Below the pieces are notes generated by a model. The model searched no databases, was not told the DNA's origin, and saw nothing but the letters and a program-made list of their open reading frames with translations. Below are positions 45,303 through 58,977 of a stretch of DNA of 64,000 bases, piece after piece. The stretch comes from Blastomyces gilchristii SLH14081. Taxonomy: Eukaryota > Ascomycota > Eurotiomycetes > Onygenales > Ajellomycetaceae. Position 1 is the stretch's first letter, and each line of letters starts with the position of its first letter. The stretch lies in the NCBI RefSeq assembly GCF_000003855.2, contig NW_003101682.1, positions 5,411,690 to 5,475,689 on the forward strand. Direction: 5' to 3'. Both the position numbers and the translations under genes were made by a program.

Positions 45303-48200
45303 TAGCTCTTGATAACATCAGTGATAATCTGACAACACATTCTGCAGATTGTGTCAATGAGGGAAAGACATTCTGAATAATATCAGTATTTATATAGAAG
45401 AGTTCTTCACTCTGATAAGATGATATAACAGATCTAGCATTGCCATTGATACTTCAGTTCATGAACTTCAGTCTTGAGTCTGTCAATCAGCTCATTCTTT
45501 CTAGTAATTTCTGCATGCAGATACTGTATTTCTTCTTTCAGTGCTTTTCTCTTTACATACTCTGTCTTGAAAATATTATGAATTCCCTGAATTATAGTTT
45601 TCTATCTCAATATCAGTAAAGAAAAAGACCTCATTATACACTATATAAGAAAGAGTCTTATTAAAACTGTGTCTAAGTTGAGTAAGTTAGGAATTTTATA
45701 TTTTTTCAGTGACTGTCTCATTTCAGAGAACACTGAATCATTAAATAGAGTCTCATACACTGAATAGCTGTAGTCTGTGCAGAGTCTCTTTCTTCACAGC
45801 TTTTATACTAAGAGCTGATATTCATTCATCTCTGTATCTGAACTGATGATGATAATACTACAAAGCTTATTACAGAGACTATCAGCTGACATTATAATTG
45901 AAGAATAATTATGTTCTGAAAATACAGCTCACTAGAAATAGCTTATACTATAAGAAGATGACTTCAGATTCAAGACTGTGAGTAGAAAAAGAAAGAACTC
46001 TGAAGAGCTTCAGTGAGAGAGAAATAGATTCTTTGATCTCATTTAGTTATCTTTGAGTTGATAAGAATCTCTCAGTGAGTTTCAGTCTCACAGCAGTGTA
46101 AGATGAGAAGTAGAAAAGAAATTAAAAGAAAGATGAATTCAAGAGAGAAGAGAGTTCTCTATATACATTAGAATATAAGAGACTGTTATGAAATGCTTAT
46201 CTCAGATTACACTCTTCAGGCATTAAAGCACAGTGCAGCAGTTAATAATATCTGAGAATAAAATCTGAAAATAGAACTCATATAGTAATAGCATCTCTTT
46301 CATGACTGTTGCATGCAAATCACTATTGAGAGAGAGAAGTGATAAGAGAGTGAGTATTATTTAACTGTAGCTTTGTACAGTTGACTCTCTGAAGAGAAAG
46401 ATAAGAGTGTAGTCAGATAAGATTATTCTCAACTGTTTATCAAGAACTGTTGATAAATAGCTTGAAGAGACAGACTGTCTTTTATAATCAATCATGATAT
46501 TACTTTTATATACATGAATAAGTATTACATCTCACTCTTCAGAGCTACAGATACTACTATAATATCAGCAGGTTTAACTATATACATTTCTCTCTCTTAT
46601 TTCTGAAGCATAGATACTCACTGACACAGTACTGATTCTGTTCTTACTGAAAAACATCTCTTCATCTCTGATCAGAGTCAGTGCTTCTTCACTATACTTA
46701 GAAGCTATGCATTCTTTTCAGAAAGTTATTATTATAGCTTATCTCTGTGACTCTTTCTCTTCTCATCACACTCATACTGAGTTTCTCTGATCTTGTGAGA
46801 AGCAGAGTAACTGACTGATTACATACTCTTATCTCTTCATATTATCAGTACTGAGTCAGGTATATAACTTATCAAAGTATCTTTAAACAGTTAAGAAAGA
46901 AACTGCAGATGCTTATTAAGCTACAGTAATAGAAAATAAAAGTGAAGAGCTATGAAGACATCTTTCATAGATAATATAGAGATAATATAAAGCTGCTTTA
47001 CAGCTGATTCTTCTGATTACTATAACTCTTGCTTATATCTTCTAATCTATGTATTACTGAGAAAGTCATCACTCATACTGTAGAAGTAAGACATATTAAT
47101 ATTAATACTGTAATAAGTGAGATAAATCTGTCAATGATTCAGAATATGAGTATCATTATTTATTTAAGAATTTCTATTTCAGCTGTTAAGTCTCTCTCTG
47201 AATTCTTAATAATGATTAAGAGTGTCATAGTACATAGACAGAGAAGATGTAAGAATAAGAGCTCGCAGGCGATTATTCAGGTGTTTACAGCTTGGCGTGA
47301 TATGTACTGTTAACTACTAGAAGTATTCATGATAGAAAGATAAAATATAGAGATTAAATGTATAATAGTATTTAAGCTGAGTTGTAAATAGTATTCATGA
47401 ACTTCAGTCTATATAATTGTGTGTAGTCAAGAGCCACTAACTCTATTAATTACATAAGAGATAGAAATAGAAGTAAAGAATCTGTAAGAAGTGAGATTTC
47501 TTACATATCTCTCTCTCTCTAAGACTTCATCTGTGAAGTCTTTCACTAAGTGACTTCATAGAATCAGCTCAGCACTGCAGTGATACTCACTAAAAATTCT
47601 TCATATCTATAAAAAAACCTCAGTGAGGAAAAATTCCTTGTTATTATAAAGAGAAAAGAGTCTATCACTCAGTTTCTTATTCTGTGAGATTCTTGATAAT
47701 CTACAGATTCCTCTCTAACTATCACACAGATTTATCTCACATCTTTCATATAGAAGAGTTCTGATTAACTCTTAATCATTTTTATAAAATTCTTATGTAA
47801 TTATTACACAGATTCATCTCACAGATAAATTACTCTCTATAAGATTACTCTTATTAAAGAGAAGTATTCATAAGTTAATCTTTTACTTATTCTTATAAAT
47901 CATTATTCATTAACACTGTAGAATTGTGAGGAATTTTTCATTCTTTTATTAACTCTGTAGAATTGTAGAATTAAGATATCTGCAGTCTGTAATCACTCTT
48001 TATAGTTATATAGAAAGATTCAGATCTGTAATTTATAATCACTCTTTATTTACTAGAGTGATCTGACTGTTTTATAAGATCACTCACAGTGTAAGTAAAT
48101 CTCTTTAAAGTAGTATAAATATTTCAGATCTATCTATGAAATCTCATCTTCTTTTCTCTTTTTCTATAACAGTTTTCATTTTCATAAACTGTGAGTATTC
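45303..48200 (-). repeat. AT-rich mutated repeat sequence, probably the 3' part of Gypsy3
   Basis: This stop-filled, CpG-poor sequence is continuous with Gypsy3. On the minus strand near 45600-45440 it encodes a coiled-coil-like segment (KALKEEIQYLHAEITRKNEL). At 47261-47312 a short unmutated patch retains CpG (GAGCTCGCAGGCG). At 47680-47960 short direct repeats (ACACAGATTCATCTCACAG, CTGTAGAATTGTGAGGAA forms) may belong to an LTR. I could not place LTR boundaries. Confidence 0.45.
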
Positions 48201-50188
48201 TTATTCATTTATAAAGTGTTTTTATTCAGATAATAGAGAGAGAGTATTTCTAATAATATCTATATATTAATTCAAGAACTTTCTAAGAATAAAAATCTTT
48301 TCAATTTTAATATCTTTGCAGATAATATCTGATTACTACTGAGCTTCTTATAAGTATCTCTGCAACTTCTCTAATCACTTTTTACTAACTGATAAAGCAG
48401 AGATATTATTACTTATAATAGCATCTTTATTTCTCTCAGCTCTGTCACTGTATTCAATCTTCAGATCAGTAGTTAATCTCATATCTCTTTCAGATCAGTC
48501 TCTGACTCTAAGCAGTGCAGTTCTGTTCTTTACTGTAAGTCTCTTTATAAGTAATTTCTTACAGACTCTAGCTAACAGTTCTTATAAAGCTTCTGATATT
48601 ATCAGTGTCTTCTACAGCTTCACAGATCTATGATCATCTCTCTTCTATCTACACAATCTCTGATCAGATATATATAAATATGTCTAGATTCTCTATCAAC
48701 AGTTCTCACACTGTGACATATTTTCACAATTTCATTATCAGTGAGAGATGAGTTTCTGAGTACTTATAAAATTCAGGTAATTAAGATAATACAAATATTA
48801 TGAATTTGTGATAGAAGTTGATCTGAATAGATGAGCTCTCTCTTTATATCTCAATTATTTCTGAGCTGAATACTTCAGTATAACTGAGAAAGCAGACACA
48901 GCTTTATAAGAGATATCTAATTATATATACAGACAGTCAGTTTTCAAGATTCTGTTACAACTGTATACACTCTGATGTTCAGCTTCTCTGAAGTCTGTGT
49001 ATTTTCAGCAGTTTTCATATTAAATGTAATAATTGTCTGTATCACAGATATGATACTCTCTGCTTCTTTGAAGAAAGAAATTGATAGTTATGAGAGAATT
49101 AAGTATCACAGATATTGAGAATATGAGTATGAGTTTTCTTTATTTTTTCTTTATTAGTCTCTAAATTATGTTCACAGCTCTGTTTCTATTTTCTTATTTT
49201 TTAACTTTAATAAGAATATAATTTCTTCTTCTTTTTGTATACACTGCAGACTGTTCATTTCAGTAGAAACTCATTATCTTATAGACTAGAATTTATAAAT
49301 GATAGTATTAATATCTTTATTATAATTAGATTCTTAGTGAAGACTGTATTATTCTGACTTATTAGAATTTACAGTATAAAAGTTATATCTCAGCTTTCAC
49401 AAATATCTTATCTACTCAGATAATTCTTAAGTGAACTTATTCATCATATCAGAATACTCTTATTATTAAATTTTAAATCAGAGCTTATAATCTTACTTCT
49501 CTGAGTTAATAATTTCTTTGATCTGATATTCTCTTTCACTCTCTAATACTTTATAAACAGAGTGATGAGTCATAGAATTCTCTTCTAAGAATTTCTTATA
49601 TTTATAGAGTAAAGAGATATAAAAAACATTGTATATTTATAACTCAGATAGCAGTTTCAATCTGTAGAACTGTAAACTAACTTTCTTTATAATCTTATAA
49701 GACTCTATTTATAAGAGATTCAGCTTCTTACTAGATCTCTATATAATAATATTTTCTAGACTTAGTCAGACTCTATTATCTTTCTTAAAACTCTTTATAA
49801 TATACTTAAAGTCATAGTATCTCTTCTAATACTCTTAAGTCTTTCTCAAGAATTTACAGACTTTTTTTCAGATATTCTGAATTCTCTCAGTCTGTTTATA
49901 AGCATCACTACACTCTATAGTATACTCTTGCAGATTTATCAAGATTATCTGTAGATAAGTCTTAATAAGTATCTCAAAGAGAGTTTTATCTATACTAATA
50001 TATTGTAAGTTATTATATATAAACTCTGTAAGTGATAATTAATTCACTCAGTTATTCTGATTATAATTAATAAAGCACTGCAGATACTGTTTTAATATAC
50101 TTATTAGATATTCTATCTGATCATCTATCTATTAATAAAAAGCTGTGCTTAGATTCTATAAAATCTTCAGTATAGTTATTAGATCAGA

Positions 50189-50419
50189 TCAGAACTTCTC
50201 TATGAAGATTAATTCTCTATTTAAAATAATATTTATAGATAATTCATATAACTGAATCACATTGTAGATAAAGATATGAGTTAAATTCTTTAACTTTAAG
50301 TTTTTATAAGTAAGTATAAAGTGTGTTATCTTGATGAAGTGATCTACTATCATCAGCACACTGTTAAAACAGATATTATATATATTCTTACTTTCAGAGA
50401 GACTTATAAGAGTATTCAT
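50189..50419 (-). pseudogene. Gypsy3 integrase core fragment
   Basis: An open stretch of 76 codons reads SVLMIVDHFIKITHFILTYK, then LTHIFIYNVIQLYELSINII. This is the DDE integrase core around the first aspartate (family: ILVIVDRLTKMAHFIPT...ADLFxxxVxxLHGLPxxIVSD). Integrase would insert the element cDNA. The fragment is broken on both sides by stops. Confidence 0.8.
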
Positions 50420-50965
50420 TTCTAGCTATTCTCAAGATTTCTGTGAGATGATTAGAGAAGTAAGTTCTTTATATAATTTAAACTATACTGTCTGTGAACT
50501 CTGATAAACAGTATAAGAATTTACTATCTTCTTTATAAGTTCTTACATCTTTGATCAGAAGCATTTTCTTGTAAGTAACTTATAAGTTCTAGTATTAATA
50601 AAATAACTTACTAAAGAAGAGTTATGATATCTTTTAATAAGTTCTATGTATAGAAACTTATTTATAGATACATAAATCTGACTCTCTCTTTATAAGAGAT
50701 TATTTAAATTTCTTTAATTCTTTATTTCTGCAGAGTTGATTCCTGCTGTAAGCAGTTTCTGAATATACTGAGTATATTTATTCTTCAGTTGCAGTTCAGA
50801 CAATCTGAATAGAAGATCTTATAAAGACTTATACTCTGTTTTTTCTTATATTAGATCTTTCACAGTACTTCTCAAAGTCTGCAAACTCTTCAAATTATAG
50901 ATATTCTCTTCAAGAATTCTCACAGAGATTCTCAGAGTGTTGACTCTCAGTATTATAGAGAGTAG

Positions 50966-52023
50966 TGGCCCGGTGGCGTAGTGGTTAACTACGCTATTAT
51001 GGAGCCCCAATTAGCGGCCTTCCCCCCGGGGAATGAATGCCAAGAGAGAGCAGGTTCAAACCCTGCAAGGGCCATCTTAATCACAGCTTTCACTGTTAAG
51101 TCATAAAACAGTATCAGAGACCCTCAGATGCACTATAGTGAATCATCATCAAGCTTAAGATATCTATCTCAGGGATTCTCAGGTGCTAATTCTCACTGAT
51201 CTTAGAATTAACAGCTCTTCAGATGCTTCAAGTTAAATCAGTACTAGAGTAATTGAGATCTAGAGTGTCTGCAGAATAGTGAATCATTGTCAAGCTTAAC
51301 TGATCAGATTTCATCCCTCTCACTCTAGACACTCACTTCTGAGAAATGAGATTTAAAAACTATTCAATTAGAACACTCTGGGCCTAGCAAGAATCTAGAT
51401 GAGATGAGACCTAGACACTCTTAATAGGTGATTAGTGTAAGCAAGACTGTGACAGTCAATTGATAGGCTGAAATACCAAGATTGACAGCTAGAAGATTAG
51501 AGACTTAACTAGAATTGAGTAGCTCTGATATTATTCTTAGTGAGAATCTTACTTATAAATAAGCTAGTTACAGGAGCTAGCTGAGCGGCAGCTCTTTAGA
51601 GAGAATGATAATCTCTGAAGCAGACCTGAGAGAACAGAGACAGTGATCAGTTATATAGAGTGTTAAAATATGTATATAGCTTAAGATATAAACTGCAGAG
51701 ATCTTGTTCTGTAGCTCTCTTTACTTTATCTTTTTCTTTTAATTTCTTTCTATCTATCTATTTAATATATCTATCTTTAAGACTGTGTTCTTTTTCTCTC
51801 TTTCTTTGTCATAATATTGTCAAATAATTTCAAAGTATCAGAAGATGTTAAAACACTGTAATTTATAAACAGTTTTTATATTCTGAGCTAGAATTTTCTG
51901 ATTTTACATATCTGAAATTGATGAATGTATAATAGTTAACTTTACAGATATAGGAAAAACTCTGAGAACTAAAAGTTCTCAGGTAGATGTCATAGTCTCT
52001 GACTGCATACATCTATAATTGAA

Positions 52024-52052
<29 letters not shown>
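50966..52052 (+). mobile_element. tRNA-headed SINE with LINE-derived 3' end
   Basis: The head (50966-51076) is tRNA-like. Acceptor halves GGCCC (50967-50971) and GGGCC (51069-51073) pair. Box A is TGGCGTAGTGG (50974-50984) and box B GGTTCAAACCC (51053-51063). The D stem GCGTAG/CTACGC and the T stem GCAGG/CCTGC are intact. A body of about 590 bp follows. The last ~390 bp (from about 51661) align with the 3' end of the LINE at 13342-12983 (complement), including AAGTTCTCAGGTAGATGTCA. An (AAT)n tail (52025-52052) and an 11-bp duplication ATAGAGAGTAG (50955-50965 and 52053-52063) complete it. RNA polymerase III would transcribe it and the LINE machinery would copy it. It is inserted in Gypsy3. 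Confidence 0.85.
50974..51063 (+). promoter_or_regulatory. Internal RNA polymerase III promoter of the SINE (box A and box B)
   Basis: Box A TGGCGTAGTGG at 50974-50984 and box B GGTTCAAACCC at 51053-51063 match the consensus forms. Their 69-bp separation is longer than in an intron-less tRNA and holds a TTCCCC/GGGGAA hairpin. Confidence 0.75.
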
Positions 52053-52055
<3 letters not shown>

Positions 52056-52063
52056 GAGAGTAG

Positions 52064-53334
52064 TTATACAGACTTCTTCTCTCTCTTCTCTCTTTTCTCT
52101 TATAAGAGATTGAAAGACTCTTCAGTTAATCTCTTTATAACACTCAGTTTAAGTATTCTGTGAAGCTTTTCTTTCTTCTCTAGTCTCTCTATATCTGTTA
52201 TTCTGATCATCTTAATATAGTCTGATCTGTGAGAGAGTCTGTTCACTGAATTCTTAGTTCTCTTAATATATTCTATCTTGAATCAGAACTTACTCAGTCT
52301 CTGAACTCAGTGAATCTACTACTATAAGAGTTTCTTGATTAAAGTAAATTATTATAAGCTATTATAATCAGTTTTAATAGTAATCACTGTTATAAGACTC
52401 TCAAAGTAGTGATATCAGTGATAGAAGAATTTCACTATTATAAGAAGCTTCTGATTATAAATGTTATAGTTAATCTCTATAAATTATATCTTCTATAAGA
52501 AAAAGATCACTGAAACTTAGTTCTCATTTAACTATAGTTATAAGAGTATTTCTGAAATTGTAAAGAAGAAGACATCTATCTTCAATCTGATTAAGAGTAA
52601 GAGATCAAAGTGAAACAGTATTACTGTATTTATAAATATCTATTTTAACCTTATAAAGACTCTGTGAGCTTCTGAGATAAGAAAGTTCTTACAGTTCTTT
52701 CTTCTTAATAATCTTTTCATTCTCTGTTTATAAAATGACTTCTTCTTATTTTCACTCTTTAGCATGTCTGTAAGAGTTAAGAAGATTCTTATGAATACAA
52801 AGATAAACTATCTATAGAAATTCACAAAACTTAGAAAGATCTGAATCTTATAAATACTAGTTAGATTCAGTTATAATAGAATAGTCTTAATCTGTGAAGA
52901 TTTTATCTGAATATCATCTGCAGTAATTACATATTCTAGGAAATTAATTCAATAGACACTGAAGTTATACTTTATAAACTTAATAAACAGTTCTGTCTTA
53001 TCTAAGATCTTCAACATACTTCATACATACTCAGTGTATTCTTTCTTCTTTATAAAGTACATCATTACATTATTCAGATATATTATTACAAAGATATTCA
53101 GATATACATGAAGTATTTTATTAATAAAAGACTGAAATACTGTAGAAGTATTAGTCAAATCAAAAGACATTACTAAATATTCAAATAATCTCAGTGCAGT
53201 TCTCAAGACAGTCTTTTATTCATTCTCAGACTGTATTCATAGCTGTGTATATATATTAATTATATTCAGTTATATGAATATAACAGCTTCTATGAGACAG
53301 TTAATTACATTCTTAATCAGAAATAGAGAGTAGC
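52064..53334 (-). pseudogene. Gypsy3 reverse transcriptase and RNase H fragment
   Basis: Minus-strand 53206-53021 reads LFEYLVMSFDLTNTSTVFQS, FINKILHVYLNIFVIIYLNN and then VMMYF. This matches FEFLVMPFGLTNAPATFQ...YLDDILIYS of gypsy elements. The catalytic YLDD reads YLNN here, so both aspartates are lost (GAT to AAT, G-to-A). RNase H and connection sequence follow to the SINE insertion at 52064. Confidence 0.85.
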
Positions 53335-53643
53335 TGTAAGAGGCCTACGCCGAATAGATTGGTATAATATTGATAGATCTTATATAACAAAGATAAAAAT
53401 GTTAGAGAAGGAAAGAAAGAGAAAGTGCAAGAATCAGTGATCAAGGTGAATATTTATACATGTATGTGATGGTGTACACGGTGGAGCTTCAGGGCAGAAG
53501 AATATACACGCGTTTATAGTGGCTGAGAATCAGTGATCAAGAATAACTGAGAATCAGAGTGTATATGTTCAAGAATGAAGTGATTGAAATCTGTGAAGTG
53601 TAATAAAATAGTCTATATGATTAATCAGGTGCAGCCTGTCACA
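53335..53643 (-). repeat. Gypsy2 copy II 3' LTR
   Basis: It starts TGTAAGAGGCCTACGCCG and ends CAGCCTGTCACA. It is followed by TTAGTCCCCTCTTTCAG, the complement of the polypurine tract. Confidence 0.92.
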
Positions 53644-56600
53644 TTAGTCCCCTCTTTCAGAAGCAGTTCTCATTGATCAAGAGCTGCTGTTTCAGATAAC
53701 ACAGAGCTCAGAGTTCAGGTCAGTTAATCATAGTTAACTCATTTCACAAGATATTATCAGTCACAGTCACAGAATCTCTTATCAAGAATATTCTCAATCT
53801 CTCACTCAAGCTCATTATCTTCTTCTATAATGTCTGGTGACTGTCAGTCAGAAGTCAGTTGAGAAGAAAATGAATCAGTGACAGTGTGATGAAGCAAGCT
53901 TGTATGAAATACATCATGAATTTCTGATGATATGTCAAGATGATAGTTATGACTATCTAGAACTTCTATCACTTTATACTTGACATGATGATAATCTAGT
54001 GTACAAGATGAATGTGTGATTTGTATATTCTTAAGATTCAATTATATTAGATCTTCTATCTTATATTATTCAGCAGAGTCTCAGTGAACATTGATTTGAT
54101 TCTCTTGATCTTGTTTTACAGTTGTTATGAAGGCCTCTACTCAATCATGAGTATCTCAGAGCTTTGTTACTATATTATCAGTGATCTGAATTGAACTGCA
54201 GAGGTTCAGTGTGAACTGTGTGATCTCTAGAAGATTCAATACTTTCATGTAGTATCTGTGTGTAAGAAAGAACAGGCTTACATCTGTTAAAACAGTATCT
54301 TGATTATTGATAGTGATCTCTGTGTGTAGAAGAAGATCATGCCAATTGTCTTATAAGTGATTGCAGAACTTACAGAGATAATTCTTCACAGTCTGAATTG
54401 TCTGTTCTGACACATCATTGATCTCAGAGTGATAGACAGTTGATAGATGACATGTAATCTTGAGAACTTGACAGATTCTTGTTCAGAGAGTACTCATGAA
54501 TTAACAGCTCTGATCTGATACTATAGATCTCAGTAATTCATACATCTGATAGAACAGGCTCTGTAGAAAAGCTTCAGTAACTTGTTCAGTATTCATCTTA
54601 TTACAAGATTTCAATATTACATCTTTACTCAGTCAATTCACAATGATCAGAATGTTTCTACAATTCTTACTCTTAGATAGATTGACAGTGAAGTTAATTA
54701 CTACATCTCATCAGATTCTATCAGAGATATCAAGTGATTTCAATAGACTTTTTCTACAGTTCTTTTATGAGATAATAGAAGAACAGTGATTGCAGTTTCA
54801 GATGAAGTATCTAATACTGTTTAATATCTCAGATCAGTAGAACTCTTGAGAGATCATTCTATACAGTTGTTTATAATCTAGATAATCAGTTATACATGAA
54901 TCATGCATCTCTTGCATTATCTGAGTGTATAAGAGTTCAGAGTGAGAGACTCAGCATTATTTATAAAATTGTAGAATGTTATTATCATCAATTAAACATT
55001 CTGAGATATCAGTTCTTATATGTAGTTCTGAAGGAAATCAGAGTACTTCTTGATATACTGCTTCAGTGAGAGTCTGAAGAAGTTCATCTATCTGAGCTGC
55101 TGTATATCACAGTTCATTCAGTATAGAAGAAGTGAAGATATCAATGACAGTTCTAACTGAAGAAGTATATATAGTATTATAAACTGTTTCATCTTGATCA
55201 ACTAGTATCTTCAGGTTTAAGAGTCAGTGCTCTCAGTTCATTCAGTAAGTATCTGTTACATCAGATAATATATCTTACTCTCATTATAAGAGAGCATCTG
55301 TCATCAAGTTCTGACTATCAGAACAGTAGTGTATTGTAAAATGAAAGTAACTTAAGAACTCAGATCATTATATCTGTTATTCAGTGAGTTTACAGATAGT
55401 TATAAAGTATTTGAGATTCTTATAATCTATGACTATCTTAAATTCAGAGATACTTTGAAGTTCAGAGTCTCATTCTTCTAAACAGTATACAATTGTGAGA
55501 AGTTTCTTATCATAGATCTCATAATTGCATTCAGCAGAACTCAGTTTCTTAGACATGAAGACATATAATTATAGAACATCTTCATCATTATATTATAATA
55601 TCACTTCTTCTATTATATAGTCAGAGAAATCAGCTTCAACAACTATCTTATAATCAGAATCAAATATTATCAGTAGAGAGATATTAATGAACATCTTCTT
55701 CATCTGTGTAAATACAGCTTTAGCATTCACTGATTATTAAAATACTGAGTCTTTCTTAGTAAGATCTGTAAGTAATCTCATAATATCTGAGAAGTTTTGT
55801 ATAAATCATCAATAGAAGTTAATAAATCTGATGAAGCTTTATATATCTTTCACAGTACACAGAGCTTCTCATTCAAGAATGACAGAGACTTTCTCAGAAT
55901 TTATTTAAATTCTCTTATCAGCTTCTATAATAAAACCCAGATACTTGATACTCTTGACTTTAAAATCATACTTATTAATATCTATCAGTAGTTCTGCTTC
56001 TTGTAGTCATTGTAATATCTTTTACACATACTCTTGATATTCTTTTCTGAATTCATTAGTGAAGATGAGAATGTCATCTAGATAAGCAGATACAAACTCA
56101 TTAAGAAAATCTCAGAGCACTCAGTTGATATACTTCTGAAATATACTGAGAGTGTTAGTCAGTTCAAAGAGTGTGACTATTTATTCAAAGAGATTATAAC
56201 ATGTTCAGAATGCTGTAAGTCATTCATCTTCTTCAGTGATACAAATCTTATGAAACACAGTGATAATATCTAGTTTTGTAAATTATTGAGCTTGTCTGAT
56301 TCATGCTAGGGTTTCATTGATGAGAGATAAGAGATATTGATCTTTCTTTGTCAATCTGTTCAGATCTCAGTAGTTCACACAGAATCAGAGTTCTTCATCT
56401 GATTTCTTTGTAAAGAGAATAGAGACTGCAGTGAAAGAGTTACTAATGCATATAAATTCTTTATTCAACAGATTATTGAGTGTCTTTCAAAGAAGAAGAA
56501 GTTTATCTCAGAACATGTTATAAAGAGAGTCTTATAACAGTTCAGAGTTCTTATCATTCTTTTTCTCTAACTTGATACTGTGATTCACTTCAGAATCTCA

Positions 56601-58668
56601 TAAGAGAGATATGTTTATAATATTATCTTATCAGAAGACATCTAGATATTCATGATATTATTAAGAGAGTTTCATACAAGAATCTGTTATTATAACACAG
56701 AATAATTTTTCTAGAGTCTTTTTAATATTAGTCAGACTGATGAAATAGATTAATATATAATTCTGCTATCAGTGATTCTTTCAGCAACTTCTTTTTCTGA
56801 GCATTTCATAGATGTTGACAGAGATCTGTGTCAGATTAATAGTCTTATGAATATCATCTTCATGAATTCTATCATTGTTAGAGAATATCAAGCTTCTATT
56901 TTAAGCATTTAACAAGATGTCTTATTCAGATAGTCAGACAAGTTTTAATATAAGATTATAATCAAGATTATCAACTTCATATACATAGACATCTTCATAT
57001 TAATATTCTCTCACATCTATGATCAGCTTTATCATGTAACAGATACAAATATCTTTTGAATCATTAAATTCTGTAAGAAGTTGAGGCTTTAATAAAGAGA
57101 TATACTGAAGATTATAATGTCTTATGACTGAAGATTTTATCATTGTATAGTAACATAGACTGCTGTCTATCATGACTTTTATATTATACATATTATCAAT
57201 CACAGTAGATACAAGAATCACATTCATTATCATCTTCTCTTTAAATTATTATTATTCAATCTCTTCAAGCTTCTGTTTACAAATTTGAGCAGAAGCTAAT
57301 CTTTTCCCTGTTTCATCAGAGTATTCTCATAGTTATCTTCTGAATCTTTCTCTAATGTAATATGATTGATGTGAACAGACACTGATTCATTCTTCAAATG
57401 AGAAGATGCTGATCTTTCTCTTGAGTATGAAGATACATAGATTAATCAGTAGTTGAAAGCAATGTGTTCTGATTGATTACAGTTAATGCACACTTCATAT
57501 TGATATTAATTGACAACTTCTTCAGAAGTGATCTCAGAGACTCAGAAGCCTGTTTGAATAGCAGAGACTCTTGCTTATATATAGATATTCAAGTCTACTC
57601 AATTCATAATATCTGCATCATTGTTATTTCTCAGTATGAGTGTATGAGTCACTGAGATATAATGTCTTCTATCACTGTTCTGTATATTTCTGAGCTTGAT
57701 AAGATGATCATTCATTGTCTGAAGCTGTGTATAGAAGTCTTCATAAGTCTGGTCTTTATCTACACTTATAAGAGCCTGTAAGAGTTCAAAAGTTAATATC
57801 TTCTTGAGTATACTAATCTTCATTTAATTCTCTCAAGATTGATCATCTGCTTCTAGAATCTTAGTGTTGAAGTCAGAGATGAATATTATAAGAGAAGTGT
57901 TTCTCTGTTAAGTGCTTTATAATCAATCTAATGCTTTCTATTGCATGACAGTGTCTTGAAACAGAATATCAAGATATTTCATAATATTATCAGATGTTCA
58001 CAACACTGATTCACATGCTTTTATTCATGAATGAAACTTCTGTTTCACATGATCTTTCAATCATCTATTGATATATCAATTTTGATTGATTAACAAACTG
58101 ATGACATCTTCATCTATACTCAGTTTTATGAGTATTTTCATTCTTCATAATGAGTAGAGAGTGAGATCAGAAGCATTAAAATATATAGAAGTACTCAAGT
58201 ATTCTTTCAGCACTTTTATATTCAGTTCTGTAGATGTTGAAATTACATGAATTAATTATTAAATCTCTTTATATTAAAGTTGTTGAGTTGTATATATATC
58301 TGCTATCTGTTGCTATTATAATTTCAACATTGCTCAGAGTCACTGTGACATCATATCTATGCTCATATTTAAGGATTTCATATTATCATTAGACATGATT
58401 ATATTGATTGTCAGATATCTGATATCTGTGAAATCTGAAGAAATGTAATTATATTCTCATATATCTAAGTGTCAGAACTCTCAGATCTTTTACTGACATT
58501 CTCTTGTAAGATCTTTATTATGAGGTCAGAACAACTGATAAGCAAGCTTCTATTTGAGAACTCAGTGTTTATTTAACTGTGTTTTCTCTTTCTTATGTAT
58601 TGTTACATGTTCAAATATCTCTCAATGAATAATCATTTCTAATGAGAAGACAATGAATATTTTTATAG
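53644..58668 (-). pseudogene. Gypsy2 copy II gag-pol, broken
   Basis: The same domain succession as copy I can be followed uninterrupted by other elements: gag from 58396, knuckle, protease, reverse transcriptase (FCVNY-type block near 56380), RNase H, integrase and post-integrase block. The longest surviving open stretches are only 60-77 codons. An intact element would carry about 1,500 codons. It serves as the empty-site reference for the LINE insertion in copy I (54087-54100). Confidence 0.85.
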
Positions 58669-58977
58669 TGTAAGAGGCCTACACTGAATAGATCAGTATA
58701 ATATTGATAGGTCTTATATAACAAAGATAAAAATGTTAGAGAAGAAAAGAAAGAGAAAGTGCAAGAATCAGCAATCAAGATGGATATTTATACACATATG
58801 TGGTAGTGTACACAGTGGAGCTTCAGGGCAGAAGAATATACGCGCGTTTGTAGTGACCGAGGATCAGTGATTGAGAATGACTGAGAATCAGAGTGTACAT
58901 GTTCGAGAATGAAGTGATTGAAATCTGTGAAGTGTAATGAAATAGTCTATATAATTGATCGGGCGCAGGCCGCCACA
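58669..58977 (-). repeat. Gypsy2 copy II 5' LTR
   Basis: It starts TGTAAGAGGCCTACACTG and ends GCGCAGGCCGCCACA. The GC-rich end is unmutated. It faces the inverted LTR of copy III across 183 bp. Confidence 0.92.

Larger units (their letters stand above)
48201..53334 (-). mobile_element. Gypsy3: Ty3/gypsy element, partial, mutated
   Basis: Integrase and reverse transcriptase remnants on the minus strand are interrupted by the SINE (50966-52052) and truncated at 53334 by Gypsy2 copy II. The piece at 58978-59160 continues Gypsy3 upstream. The rest of its 5' half lies beyond Gypsy2 copy III, outside the window. It is a different family from Gypsy1 and Gypsy2 as judged from motif wording. Confidence 0.8.
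53335..58977 (-). mobile_element. Gypsy2 copy II: complete Ty3/gypsy element, mutated
   Basis: At 5,643 bp with 309-bp LTRs (53335-53643 and 58669-58977), it is collinear with copy I minus the LINE. The polypurine tract lies at 53644-53663 (complement). Gag starts at 58396 and the zinc-knuckle region is near 57500-57455. The protease-like stretch at 57233-57000 reads VMIDSSLCYYTMIKSSVI. Reverse transcriptase lies near 56420-55900. The post-integrase block is at 54041-53844 (MNLKNIQITHSSCTLDYHH). Flanking 5-mers GTAGC and GGATC do not match well, so the target duplication is unclear. It is inserted in Gypsy3 reverse transcriptase. Confidence 0.9.

Noticed and set aside
50966..51074. A free-standing tRNA gene
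   Set aside because: The D and T arms are good, but there is no clear anticodon arm, the middle is too long, and the sequence runs into a body, a LINE-like 3' end, an (AAT)n tail and flanking duplications, so it is a SINE head.
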